Source: Auanema rhodensis
Taxonomy: Eukaryota > Nematoda > Chromadorea > Rhabditida > Rhabditidae
Assembly (NCBI GenBank): GCA_964057225.1
Contig: OZ059897.1
Location: forward strand, 19,592,001-19,656,000
Direction: 5' to 3'
DNA: 64,000 bases
Under the pieces are notes generated by a model. It ran no database searches, was not told the origin of the DNA, and was given only the letters and a program-made list of their open reading frames with translations. The position numbers were made by a program, and so were the translations under genes. This document shows, in pieces, positions 25,979-39,654 of the stretch; positions within the stretch are counted from its first letter, which is position 1, and every line of letters begins with the position of its first letter.

Positions 25979-27733
25979 TTTGACAAGAATTTTTTCGAAA
26001 AATTTCAAAATAATTTAGCAAAAAGTAGATGTTTTTAGATTCCTTTTTTCAAGGCAAAGACGATGGACAATGTTATTCAACGAAAAAATTATTTCTTCAG
26101 GGTGAAAATCGAGGATATAAGTGTGAACTTATATCAGTTGATATCTCGGTGCATTTTTAAGCTAGCGCAAATCTGATAACACAGATCGACGCAGCTTAAA
26201 AATCCGGATCGAATGCACTATACTACATTAAGAAACGCTTGATACAAAAATTAGTTATGATCGTTTGAAAAATGATGCATTAGTGTATGTTGAGTTTCCA
26301 TGTACACTCAACATTGCTTCCAAAAACATTTTGACAAAAATTTTTTCGAAAAATTTCAAAATAATTTAGCAAAAAGTAGATGTTTTTAGATTCCATTTTT
26401 CAAGGCAAAGACGATAGACAATGTTATTCAACGGAAAAGTTAATTCTTCAGGGTGAAAATCGAGGATATAAGTGTGAACTTATATCAGTTGATATCTCGG
26501 TGCATTTTTAAGCTAGCGCAAATCTGATAACACAGATCGACGCAGCTTAAAAATCCGCATCGAATGCACTATACTACATTGAAAAACGCTTGATACAAAA
26601 ATTAGTTATGATCGTTTGAAAAATGATGCATTAGTGTATGTTGAGTTTCCATGTACACTCAATATTGCTTCCAAAAACATTTTGACAAAAATTTTTTCGA
26701 AAAATTTCAAAATAATTTAGCAAAAAGTAGATGTTTTTAGATTCCTTTTTTCAAGGCAAAGACGATGGACAATGTTATTCAACGAAAAAATTATTTCTTC
26801 AGGGTGAAAATCGAGGATATAAGTGCGAACTTATATCAGTTGATATCTCGGTGCATTTTTAAGCTAGCGCAAATCTGATAACACAGATCGACGCAGCTTA
26901 AAAATCCGCATCGAATGCACTATACTACATTGAGAAACGCTTAATACAAAAATTAGTTATGATCGTTTGAAAAATGATGCATTAGTGTATGTTGAGTTTC
27001 CATGTACACTCAACATTGCTTCCAAAAACATTTTGACAAAAATTTTTTCGAAAAATTTCAAAATAATTTAGCAAAAAGTAGATGTTTTTAGATTCCTTTT
27101 TTCAAGGCAAAGACGATGGACAATGTTATTCAACGAAAAAATTATTTCTTCAGGGTGAAAATCGAGGATATAAGTGTGAACTTATATCAGTTGATATCTC
27201 GGTGCATTTTTAAGCTAGCGCAAATCTGATAACACAGATCGACGCAGCTTAAAAATCCGCATCGAATGCACTATACTACATTGAAAAACGCTTAATACAA
27301 AAATTAGTTATGATCGTTTCAAAAATGATGCATTAGTGTATGTTGAGTTTCCATGTACACTCAACATTGCTTCCAAAAACATTTTGACAAAAATTTTTTC
27401 GAAAAATTTCAAAATAATTTAGCAAAAAGTAGATGTTTTTAGATTCGATTTTTCAAGGCAAAGACGATGGACAATGTTATTCAACGAAAAAATTAATTCT
27501 TCAGGGTGAAAATCGAGGATATAAGTGTGAACTTATATCAGTTGATATCTCGGTGCATTTTTAAGCTAGCGCAAATCTGATAACACAGATCGACGCAGCT
27601 TAAAAATCCGCATCGAATGCACTATACTACATTGAGAAAAGCTTAATACAAAAATTAGTTATGATCGTTTGAAAAATGATGCATTAGTGTATGTTGAGTT
27701 TCCATGTACACTCAACATTGCTTCCAAAAACAT
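25979..27733. repeat. Pentamer HOR copy M75-M79 (1755 bp)
   Basis: Same five-type order as M65-M69. M75 also carries gacaagaa. M78 carries gtttcaaaaatg instead of gtttgaaaaatg. M79 has attcgattttt with gagaaaagcttaat, containing an AAGCTT site. Confidence 0.86.
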
Positions 27734-29137
27734 TTTGACAAAAATTTTTTCAAAAAATTTCAAAATAATTTAGCAAAAAGTAGATGTTTTTAGATTCCTT
27801 TTTTCAAGGCAAAGACGATGGACAATGTTATTCAACGAAAAAATTATTTCTTCAGGGTGAAAATCGAGGATATAAGTGTGAACTTATATCAGTTGATATC
27901 TCGGTGCATTTTTAAGCTAGCGCAAATCTGATAACACAGATCGACGCAGCTTAAAAATCCGGATCGAATGCACTATACTACATTAAGAAACGCTTGATAC
28001 AAAAATTAGTTATGATCGTTTGAAAAATGATGCATTAGTGTATGTTGAGTTTCCATGTACACTCAACATTGCTTCCAAAAACATTTTGACAAAAATTTTT
28101 TCGAAAAATTTCAAAATAATTTAGCAAAAAGTAGATGTTTTTAGATTCCATTTTTCAAGGCAAAGACGATAGACAATGTTATTCAACGGAAAAGTTAATT
28201 CTTCAGGGTGAAAATCGAGGATATAAGTGTGAACTTATATCAGTTGATATCTCGGTGCATTTTTAAGCTAGCGCAAATCTGATAACACAGATCGACGCAG
28301 CTTAAAAATCCGCATCGAATGCACTATACTACATTGAAAAACGCTTGATACAAAAATTAGTTATGATCGTTTGAAAAATGATGCATTAGTGTATGTTGAG
28401 TTTCCATGTACACTCAATATTGCTTCCAAAAACATTTTGACAAAAATTTTTTCGAAAAATTTCAAAATAATTTAGCAAAAAGTAGATGTTTTTAGATTCC
28501 TTTTTTCAAGGCAAAGACGATGGACAATGTTATTCAACGAAAAAATTATTTCTTCAGGGTGAAAATCGAGGATATAAGTGCGAACTTATATCAGTTGATA
28601 TCTCGGTGCATTTTTAAGCTAGCGCAAATCTGATAACACAGATCGACGCAGCTTAAAAATCCGCATCGAATGCACTATACTACATTGAGAAACGCTTAAT
28701 ACAAAAATTAGTTATGATCGTTTGAAAAATGATGCATTAGTGTATGTTGAGTTTCCATGTACACTCAACATTGCTTCCAAAAACATTTTGACAAAAATTT
28801 TTTCGAAAAATTTCAAAATAATTTAGCAAAAAGTAGATGTTTTTAGATTCGATTTTTCAAGGCAAAGACGATGGACAATGTTATTCAACGAAAAAATTAA
28901 TTCTTCAGGGTGAAAATCGAGGATATAAGTGTGAACTTATATCAGTTGATATCTCGGTGCATTTTTAAGCTAGCGCAAATCTGATAACACAGATCGACGC
29001 AGCTTAAAAATCCGCATCGAATGCACTATACTACATTGAGAAAAGCTTAATACAAAAATTAGTTATGATCGTTTGAAAAATGATGCATTAGTGTATGTTG
29101 AGTTTCCATGTACACTCAACATTGCTTCCAAAAACAT
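27734..29137. repeat. Pentamer HOR copy lacking its fourth member, M80-M83 (1404 bp)
   Basis: Types 1, 2, 3 and 5 of the pentamer follow each other directly, so exactly one monomer (type 4) is missing compared with M75-M79. M80 has the TTCGAA palindrome changed to TTCAAA. M83 also begins the long segmental duplication shared with M123 onward. Confidence 0.84.
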
Positions 29138-32100
29138 TTTGACAAAAATTTTTTCGAAAAATTTCAAAATAATTTAGCAAAAAGTAGATGTTTTTAGATT
29201 CCTTTTTTCAAGGCAAAGACGATGGACAATGTTATTCAACGAAAAAATTATTTCTTCAGGGTGAAAATCGAGGATATAAGTGTGAACTTATATCAGTTGA
29301 TATCTCGGTGCATTTTTAAGCTAGCGCAAATCTGATAACACAGATCGACGCAGCTTAAAAATCCGCATCGAATGCACTATACTACATTGAAAAACGCTTG
29401 ATACAAAAATTAGTTATGATCGTTTGAAAAATGATGCATTAGTGTATGTTGAGTTTCCATGTACACTCAACATTGCTTCCAAAAACATTTTGACAAAAAT
29501 TTTTTCGAAAAATTTCAAAATAATTTAGCAAAAAGTAGATGTTTTTAGATTCCTTTTTTCAAGGCAAAGACGATGGACAATGTTATTCAACGAAAAAATT
29601 ATTTCTTCAGGGTGAAAATCGAGGATATAAGTGTGAACTTATATCAGTTGATATCTCGGTGCATTTTTAAGCTAGCGCAAATCTGATAACACAGATCGAC
29701 GCAGCTTAAAAATCCGCATCGAATGCACTATATTACATTGAGAAACACTTGATACAAAAATTAGTTATGATCGTTTGAAAAATGATGCATTAGTGTATGT
29801 TGAGTTTCCATGTACACTCAACATTGCTTCCAAAAACATTTTGACAAAAATTTTTTCGAAAAATTTCAAAATAATTTAGCAAAAAGTAAATGTTTTAAGA
29901 TTCCATTTTTCAAGGCAAAGACGATGGACAATGTTATTCAACGAAAAAATTAATTCTTCAGGGTGAAAATCGAGGATATAAGTGTGAACTTATATCAGTT
30001 GATATCTCGGTGCATTTTTAAGCTAGCGCAAATCTGATAACACAGATCGACGCAGCTTAAAAATCCGCATCGAATGCACTATACTACATTAAGAAACGCT
30101 TGATACAAAAATTAGTTATGATCGTTTGAAAAATGATGCATTAGTGTATGTTGAGTTTCCATGTACACTCAACATTGCTTCCAAAAACATTTTGACAAAA
30201 ATTTTTTCGAAAAATTTCAAAATAATTTAGCAAAAAGTAGATGTTTTTAGATTCCATTTTTCAAGACAAAGACGATAGACAATGTTATTCAACGAAAAAA
30301 TTAATTCTTCAGGGTGAAAATCGAGGATATAAGTGTGAACTTATATCAGTTGATATCTCGGTGCATTTTTAAGCTAGCGCAAATCTGATAACACAGATCG
30401 ACGCAGCTTAAAAATCCGCATCGAATGCACTATATTACATTGAGAAACACTTGATACAAAAATTAGTTATGATCGTTTGAAAAATGATGCATTAGTGTAT
30501 GTTGAGTTTCCATGTACACTCAACATTGCTTCCAAAAACATTTTGACAAAAATTTTTTCGAAAAATTTCAAAATAATTTAGCAAAAAGTAGATGTTTTTA
30601 GATTTCTTTTTTCAAGGCAAAGACGATGGACAATGTTATTCAACGAAAAAATTAATTCTTCAGGGTGAAAATCGAGGATATAAGTGTGAACTTATATCAG
30701 TTGATATCTCGGTGCATTTTTAAGCTAGCGCAAATCTGATAACACAGATCGACGCAGCTTATAAATCCGCATCGAATGCACTATACTACATTAAGAAACG
30801 CTTGATACAAAAATTAGTTATGATCGTTTGAAAAATGATGCATTAGTGTATGTTGAGTTTCCATGTACACTCAACATTGCTTCCAAAAACATTTTGACAA
30901 AAATTTTTTCGAAAAATTTCAAAATAATTTAGCAAAAAGTAGATGTTTTTAGATTCCTTTTTTCAAGGCAAAGACGATGGACAATGTTATTCAACGAAAA
31001 AATTATTTCTTCAGGGTGAAAATCGAGGATATAAGTGTGAACTTATATCAGTTGATATCTCGGTGCATTTTTAAGCTAGCGCAAATCTGATAACACAGAT
31101 CGACGCAGCTTAAAAATCCGCATCGAATGCACTATACTACATTGAGAAACGCTTAATACAAAAATTAGTTATGATCGTTTGAAAAATGATGCATTAGTGT
31201 ATGTTGAGTTTCCATGTACACACAACATTGCTTCCAAAAACATTTTGACAAAAATTTTTTCGAAAAATTTCAAAATAATTTAGCAAAAAGTAGATGTTTT
31301 AAGATTCCATTTTTCAAGGCAAAGACGATGGACAATGTTATTCAACGAAAAAATTAATTCTTCAGGGTGAAAATCGAGGATATAAGTGTGAACTTATATC
31401 AGTTGATATCTCGGTGCATTTTTAAGCTAGCGCAAATCTGATAACACAGATCGACGCAGCTTAAAATTCCGCATCGAATGCACTATACTACATTGAGAAA
31501 CGCACAATACAAAAATTAGTTATGATCGTTTGAAAAATGATGCATTAGTGTATGTTGAGTTTCCATGTACACTCAACATTGCTTCCAAAAACATTTTGAC
31601 AAAAATTTTTTCGAAAAATTTCAAAATAATTTAACAAAAAGTAGATGTTTTTAGATTCCATTTTTCAAGGCAAAGACGATAGACAATGTTATTCAACGAA
31701 AAAATTAATTCTTCAGGGTGAAAATCGAGGATATAAGTGTGAACTTATATCAGTTGATATCTCGGTGCATTTTTAAGCTAGCGCAAATCTGATAACACAG
31801 ATCGACGCAGCTTAAAAATCCGCATCGAATGCACTATACTACATTGAGAAACGCTTAATACAAAAATTAGTTATGATCGTTTGAAAAATGATGCATTAGT
31901 GTATGTTGAGTTTCCATGTACACTCAACATTGCTTCCAAAAACATTTTGACAAAAATTTTTTCGAAAAATTTCAAAATAATTTAGCAAAAAGTAGATGTT
32001 TTTAGATTCCTTTTTTCAAGGCAAAGACGATGGACAATGTTATTCAACGAAAAAATTATTTCTTCAGGGTGAAAATCGAGGATATAAGTGTGAACTTATA

Positions 32101-34389
32101 TCAGTTGATATCTCGGTGCATTTTTAAGCTAGCGCAAATCTGATAACACAGATCGACGCAGCTTAAAAATCCGGATCGAATGCACTATACTACATTAAGA
32201 AACGCTTGATACAAAAATTAGTTATGATCGTTTGAAAAATGATGCATTAGTGTATGTTGAGTTTCCATGTACACTCAACATTGCTTCCAAAAACATTTTG
32301 ACAAAAATTTTTTCGAAAAATTTCAAAATAATTTAGCAAAAAGTAGATGTTTTTAGATTCCATTTTTCAAGGCAAAGACGATAGACAATGTTATTCAACG
32401 AAAAAATTAATTCTTCAGGGTGAAAATCGAGGATATAAGTGTGAACTTATATCAGTTGATATCTCGGTGCATTTTTAAGCTAGCGCAAATCTGATAACAC
32501 AGATCGACGCAGCTTAAAAATCCGCATCGAATGCACTATACTACATTAAGAAACGCTTGATACAAAAATTAGTTATGATCGTTTGAAAAATGATGCATTA
32601 GTGTATGTTGAGTTTCCATGTACACTCAACATTGCTTCCAAAAACATTTTGACAAAAATTTTTTCGAAAAATTTCAAAATAATTTAACAAAAAGTAGATG
32701 TTTTTAGATTCCATTTTTCAAGGCAAAGACGATAGACAATGTTATTCAACGAAAAAATTAATTCTTCAGGGTGAAAATCGAGGATATAAGTGTGAACTTA
32801 TATCAGTTGATATCTCGGTGCATTTTTAAGCTAGCGCAAATCTGATAACACAGATCGACGCAGCTTAAAAATCCGCATCGAATGCACTATACTACATTGA
32901 GAAACGCTTAATACAAAAATTAGTTATGATCGTTTGAAAAATGATGCATTAGTGTATGTTGAGTTTCCATGTACACTCAACATTGCTTCCAAAAACATTT
33001 TGACAAAAATTTTTTCGAAAAATTTCAAAATAATTTAGCAAAAAGTAGATGTTTTTAGATTCCTTTTTTCAAGGCAAAGACGATGGACAATGTTATTCAA
33101 CGAAAAAATTATTTCTTCAGGGTGAAAATCGAGGATATAAGTGTGAACTTATATCAGTTGATATCTCGGTGCATTTTTAAGCTAGCGCAAATCTGATAAC
33201 ACAGATCGACGCAGCTTAAAAATCCGGATCGAATGCACTATACTACATTAAGAAACGCTTGATACAAAAATTAGTTATGATCGTTTGAAAAATGATGCAT
33301 TAGTGTATGTTGAGTTTCCATGTACACTCAACATTGCTTCCAAAAACATTTTGACAAAAATTTCAAAATAATTTAGCAAAAAGTAGATGTTTTTAGATTT
33401 CATTTTTCAAGGCAAAGACGATAGACAATGTTATTCAACGGAAAAGTTATTTCTTCAGGGTGAAAATCGAGGATATAAGTGTGAACTTATATCAGTTGAT
33501 ATCTCGGTGCATTTTTAAGCTAGCGCAAATCTGATAACACAGATCGACGCAGCTTAAAATTCCGCATCGAATGCACTATACTACATTGAGAAACGCACAA
33601 TACAAAAATTAGTTATGATCGTTTGAAAAATGATGCATTAGTGTATGTTGAGTTTCCATGTACACTCAACATTGCTTCCAAAAACATTTTGACAAAAATT
33701 TTTTCGAAAAATTTCAAAATAATTTAACAAAAAGTAGATGTTTTTAGATTCCTTTTTTCAAGGCAAAGACGATGGACAATGTTATTCAACGAAAAAATTA
33801 TTTCTTCAGGGTGAAAATCGAGGATATAAGAGTGAACTTATATCAGTTGATATCTCGGTGCATTTTTAAGCTAGCGCAAATCTGATAACACAGATCGACG
33901 CAGCTTAAAAATCCGCATCGAATGCACTATACTACATTGAAAAACGCTTAATACAAAAATTAGTTATGATCGTTTGAAAAATGATGCATTAGTGTATGTT
34001 GAGTTTCCATGTACACTCAACATTGCTTCCAAAAACATTTTGACAAAAATTTTTTCGAAAAATTTCAAAATAATTTAGCAAAAAGTAGATGTTTTTAGAT
34101 TCGATTTTTCAAGGCAAAGACGATGGACAATGTTATTCAACGAAAAAATTAATTCTTCAGGGTGAAAATCGAGGATATAAGTGTGAACTTATATCAGTTG
34201 ATATCTCGGTGCATTTTTAAGCTAGCGCAAATCTGATAACACAGATCGACGCAGCTTAAAAATCCGCATCGAATGCACTATACTACATTGAGAAAAGCTT
34301 AATACAAAAATTAGTTATGATCGTTTGAAAAATGATGCATTAGTGTATGTTGAGTTTCCATGTACACTCAACATTGCTTCCAAAAACAT
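28787..34389. repeat. Segmental duplication copy A, M83-M98
   Basis: The ordered series matches 42814-49482: cgattttt with aagcttaat (M83), gaaaaacgcttgat (M84), tatat (M85), an extra gtaaat monomer (M86), caagacaaag (M87), atttctttttt with ttataaat (M88), acacacaac (M89), aaaattcc with cgcacaat (M90). Next come a trimer (ttaac, then cctttttt with ccggat, then gatag with ttaag; M91-M93), a partial trimer M94-M95, M96 with atttcattttt and cgcacaat, the chimera M97, and M98. M96 alone carries a 13-bp deletion. Confidence 0.87.
33350..33687. repeat. Truncated 338-bp monomer M96 with 13-bp deletion
   Basis: Near its start the monomer reads gacaaaaatttcaaaa, lacking 13 bases present elsewhere. 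The missing piece equals one copy of the direct repeat aaaaattt plus the intervening tttcg, so the deletion is what slippage or single-strand annealing at that 8-bp repeat would produce. It removes the TTCGAA palindrome. The otherwise equivalent monomer M138 (48079) is full length. Confidence 0.93.
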
Positions 34390-35442
34390 TTTGACAAAAA
34401 TTTTTTCGAAAAATTTCAAAATAATTTAGCAAAAAGTAGATGTTTTTAGATTCCTTTTTTCAAGGCAAAGACGATGGACAATGTTATTCAACGAAAAAAT
34501 TATTTCTTCAGGGTGAAAATCGAGGATATAAGTGTGAACTTATATCAGTTGATATCTCGGTGCATTTTTAAGCTAGCGCAAATCTGATAACACAGATCGA
34601 CGCAGCTTAAAAATCCGCATCGAATGCACTATACTACATTGAAAAACGCTTGATACAAAAATTAGTTATGATCGTTTGAAAAATGATGCATTAGTGTATG
34701 TTGAGTTTCCATGTACACTCAACATTGCTTCCAAAAACATTTTGACAAAAATTTTTTCGAAAAATTTCAAAATAATTTAGCAAAAAGTAGATGTTTTTAG
34801 ATTCCTTTTTTCAAGGCAAAGACGATGGACAATGTTATTCAACGAAAAAATTATTTCTTCAGGGTGAAAATCGAGGATATAAGAGTGAACTTATATCAGT
34901 TGATATCTCGGTGCATTTTTAAGCTAGCGCAAATCTGATAACACAGATCGACGCAGCTTAAAAATCCGCATCGAATGCACTATACTACATTGAGAAACGC
35001 TTAATACAAAAATTAGTTATGATCGTTTGAAAAATGATGCATTAGTGTATGTTGAGTTTCCATGTACACTCAACATTGCTTCCAAAAACATTTTGACAAA
35101 AATTTTTTCGAAAAATTTCAAAATAATTTAGCAAAAAGTAGATGTTTTTAGATTCCTTTTTTCAAGGCAAAGACGATGGACAATGTTATTCAACGAAAAA
35201 ATTATTTCTTCAGGGTGAAAATCGAGGATATAAGAGTGAACTTATATCAGTTGATATCTCGGTGCATTTTTAAGCTAGCGCAAATCTGATAACACAGATC
35301 GACGCAGCTTAAAAATCCGCATCGAATGCACTATACTACATTGAGAAACGCTTAATACAAAAATTAGTTATGATCGTTTGAAAAATGATGCATTAGTGTA
35401 TGTTGAGTTTCCATGTACACTCAACATTGCTTCCAAAAACAT
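34039..35442. repeat. Second occurrence of the hexamer cassette, M98-M101
   Basis: M98 (cgattttt, aagcttaat), M99 (gaaaaacgcttgat), M100 and M101 (both aagagtga) match M25-M28 at 8429-9832 in order. The exception is cgcttgat for cgctcgat in the second member. This links regions 25 kb apart. Confidence 0.78.
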
Positions 35443-38400
35443 TTTGACAAAAATTTTTTCGAAAAATTTCAAAATAATTTAGCAAAAAGTAGATGTTTTT
35501 AGATTCCTTTTTTCAAGGCAAAGACGATGGACAATGTTATTCAACGAAAAAATTATTTCTTCAGGGTGAAAATCGAGGATATAAGTGTGAACTTATATCA
35601 GTTGATATCTCGGTGCATTTTTAAGCTAGCGCAAATCTGATAACACAGATCGACGCAGCTTAAAAATCCGCATCGAATGCACTATATTACATTGAGAAAC
35701 ACTTGATACAAAAATTAGTTATGATCGTTTGAAAAATGATGCATTAGTGTATGTTGAGTTTCCATGTACACTCAACATTGCTTCCAAAAACATTTTGACA
35801 AAAATTTTTTCGAAAAATTTCAAAATAATTTAGCAAAAAGTAAATGTTTTAAGATTCCATTTTTCAAGGCAAAGACGATGGACAATGTTATTCAACGAAA
35901 AAATTAATTCTTCAGGGTGAAAATCGAGGATATAAGTGTGAACTTATATCAGTTGATATCTCGGTGCATTTTTAAGCTAGCGCAAATCTGATAACACAGA
36001 TCGACGCAGCTTAAGAATCCGCATCGAATGCACTATACTACATTGAGAAACGCTTAATACAAAAATTAGTTATGATCGTTTGAAAAATGATGCATTAGTG
36101 TATGTTGAGTTTCCATGTACACTCAACATTGCTTCCAAAAACATTTTGACAAGAATTTTTTCGAAAAATTTCAAAATAATTTAGCAAAAAGTAGATGTTT
36201 TTAGATTCCTTTTTTCAAGGCAAAGACGATGGACAATGTTATTCAACGAAAAAATTATTTCTTCAGGGTGAAAATCGAGGATATAAGTGTGAACTTATAT
36301 CAGTTGATATCTCGGTGCATTTTTAAGCTAGCGCAAATCTGATAACACAGATCGACGCAGCTTAAAAATCCGGATCGAATGCACTATACTACATTAAGAA
36401 ACGCTTGATACAAAAATTAGTTATGATCGTTTGAAAAATGATGCATTAGTGTATGTTGAGTTTCCATGTACACTCAACATTGCTTCCAAAAACATTTTGA
36501 CAAAAATTTTTTCGAAAAATTTCAAAATAATTTAGCAAAAAGTAGATGTTTTTAGATTCCATTTTTCAAGGCAAAGACGATAGACAATGTTATTCAACGG
36601 AAAAGTTAATTCTTCAGGGTGAAAATCGAGGATATAAGTGTGAACTTATATCAGTTGATATCTCGGTGCATTTTTAAGCTAGCGCAAATCTGATAACACA
36701 GATCGACGCAGCTTAAAAATCCGCATCGAATGCACTATACTACATTGAAAAACGCTTGATACAAAAATTAGTTATGATCGTTTGAAAAATGATGCATTAG
36801 TGTATGTTGAGTTTCCATGTACACTCAATATTGCTTCCAAAAACATTTTGACAAAAATTTTTTCGAAAAATTTCAAAATAATTTAGCAAAAAGTAGATGT
36901 TTTTAGATTCCTTTTTTCAAGGCAAAGACGATGGACAATGTTATTCAACGAAAAAATTATTTCTTCAGGGTGAAAATCGAGGATATAAGAGTGAACTTAT
37001 ATCAGTTGATATCTCGGTGCATTTTTAAGCTAGCGCAAATCTGATAACACAGATCGACGCAGCTTAAAAATCCGCATCGAATGCACTATACTACATTGAG
37101 AAACGCTTAATACAAAAATTAGTTATGATCGTTTGAAAAATGATGCATTAGTGTATGTTGAGTTTCCATGTACACTCAACATTGCTTCCAAAAACATTTT
37201 GACAAAAATTTTTTCGAAAAATTTCAAAATAATTTAGCAAAAAGTAGATGTTTTTAGATTCCTTTTTTCAAGGCAAAGACGATGGACAATGTTATTCAAC
37301 GAAAAAATTATTTCTTCAGGGTGAAAATCGAGGATATAAGTGTGAACTTATATCAGTTGATATCTCGGTGCATTTTTAAGCTAGCGCAAATCTGATAACA
37401 CAGATCGACGCAGCTTAAAAATCCGCATCGAATGCACTATATTACATTGAGAAACACTTGATACAAAAATTAGTTATGATCGTTTGAAAAATGATGCATT
37501 AGTGTATGTTGAGTTTCCATGTACACTCAACATTGCTTCCAAAAACATTTTGACAAAAATTTTTTCGAAAAATTTCAAAATAATTTAGCAAAAAGTAAAT
37601 GTTTTAAGATTCCATTTTTCAAGGCAAAGACGATGGACAATGTTATTCAACGAAAAAATTAATTCTTCAGGGTGAAAATCGAGGATATAAGTGTGAACTT
37701 ATATCAGTTGATATCTCGGTGCATTTTTAAGCTAGCGCAAATCTGATAACACAGATCGACGCAGCTTAAGAATCCGCATCGAATGCACTATACTACATTG
37801 AGAAACGCTTAATACAAAAATTAGTTATGATCGTTTGAAAAATGATGCATTAGTGTATGTTGAGTTTCCATGTACACTCAACATTGCTTCCAAAAACATT
37901 TTGACAAGAATTTTTTCGAAAAATTTCAAAATAATTTAGCAAAAAGTAGATGTTTTTAGATTCCTTTTTTCAAGGCAAAGACGATGGACAATGTTATTCA
38001 ACGAAAAAATTATTTCTTCAGGGTGAAAATCGAGGATATAAGTGTGAACTTATATCAGTTGATATCTCGGTGCATTTTTAAGCTAGCGCAAATCTGATAA
38101 CACAGATCGACGCAGCTTAAAAATCCGGATCGAATGCACTATACTACATTAAGAAACGCTTGATACAAAAATTAGTTATGATCGTTTGAAAAATGATGCA
38201 TTAGTGTATGTTGAGTTTCCATGTACACTCAACATTGCTTCCAAAAACATTTTGACAAAAATTTTTTCGAAAAATTTCAAAATAATTTAGCAAAAAGTAG
38301 ATGTTTTTAGATTCCATTTTTCAAGGCAAAGACGATAGACAATGTTATTCAACGGAAAAGTTAATTCTTCAGGGTGAAAATCGAGGATATAAGTGTGAAC

Positions 38401-38601
38401 TTATATCAGTTGATATCTCGGTGCATTTTTAAGCTAGCGCAAATCTGATAACACAGATCGACGCAGCTTAAAAATCCGCATCGAATGCACTATACTACAT
38501 TGAAAAACGCTTGATACAAAAATTAGTTATGATCGTTTGAAAAATGATGCATTAGTGTATGTTGAGTTTCCATGTACACTCAATATTGCTTCCAAAAACA
38601 T
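35092..38601. repeat. Tandem pentamer duplication M101-M105 / M106-M110 (2 x 1755 bp)
   Basis: Five types in order: aagagtga with cgcttaat; tatat with cacttgat; gtaaat with ttaagaatcc; gacaagaa with ccggat; gatag with cggaaaag and caatatt. Copy boundaries are 35092-36846 and 36847-38601. Reading by eye I saw no difference between the copies. The third and fourth members recur as M74-M75. Confidence 0.87.
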
Positions 38602-39654
38602 TTTGACAAAAATTTTTTCGAAAAATTTCAAAATAATTTAGCAAAAAGTAGATGTTTTTAGATTTCTTTTTTCAAGGCAAAGACGATGGACAATGTTATT
38701 CAACGAAAAAATTATTTCTTCAGGGTGAAAATCGAGGATATAAGTGCGAACTTATATCAGTTGATATCTCGGTGCATTTTTAAGCTAGCGCAAATCTGAT
38801 AACACAGATCGACGCAGCTTAAAAATCCGCATCGAATGCACTATACTACATTGAGAAACGCTTAATACAAAAATTAGTTATGATCGTTTGAAAAATGATG
38901 CATTAGTGTATGTTGAGTTTCCATGTACACTAAACATTGCTTCCAAAAACATTTTGACAAAAATTTTTTCGAAAAATTTCAAAATAATTTAGCAAAAAGT
39001 AGATGTTTTTAGATTCCTTTTTTCAAGGCAAAGACGATGGACAATGTTATTCAACGAAAAAATTATTTCTTCAGGGTGAAAATCGAGGATATAAGTGTGA
39101 ACTTATATCAGTTGATATCTCGGTGCATTTTTAAGCTAGCGCAAATCTGATAACACAGATCGACGCAGCTCAAAAATCCGCATCGAATGCACTATACTAC
39201 ATTGAAAAACGCTTAATACAAAAATTAGTTATGATCGTTTCAAAAATGATGCATTAGTGTATGTTGAGTTTCCATGTACACTCAACATTGCTTCCAAAAA
39301 CATTTTGACAAAAATTTTTTCGAAAAATTTCAAAATAATTTAGCAAAAAGTAGATGTTTTTAGATTCGATTTTTCAAGGCAAAGACGATGGACAATGTTA
39401 TTCAACGAAAAAATTAATTCTTCAGGGTGAAAATCGAGGATATAAGTGTGAACTTATATCAGTTGATATCTCGGTGCATTTTTAAGCTAGCGCAAATCTG
39501 ATAACACAGATCGACGCAGCTTAAAAATCCGCATCGAATGCACTATACTACATTGAAAAACGCTTGATACAAAAATTAGTTATGATCGTTTGAAAAATGA
39601 TGCATTAGTGTATGTTGAGTTTCCATGTACACTCAACATTGCTTCCAAAAACAT
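37900..39654. repeat. Pentamer HOR copy M109-M113 (1755 bp)
   Basis: The five-type order is the same as in M75-M79. M111 carries private changes atttctttttt and actaaacatt; the latter breaks one pair of dyad 3. M112 carries ctcaaaaatcc with gtttcaaaaatg. M113 has cgattttt but ends in gaaaaacgcttgat, not aagcttaat. M109-M110 are shared with the tandem pentamer duplication upstream. Confidence 0.83.
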
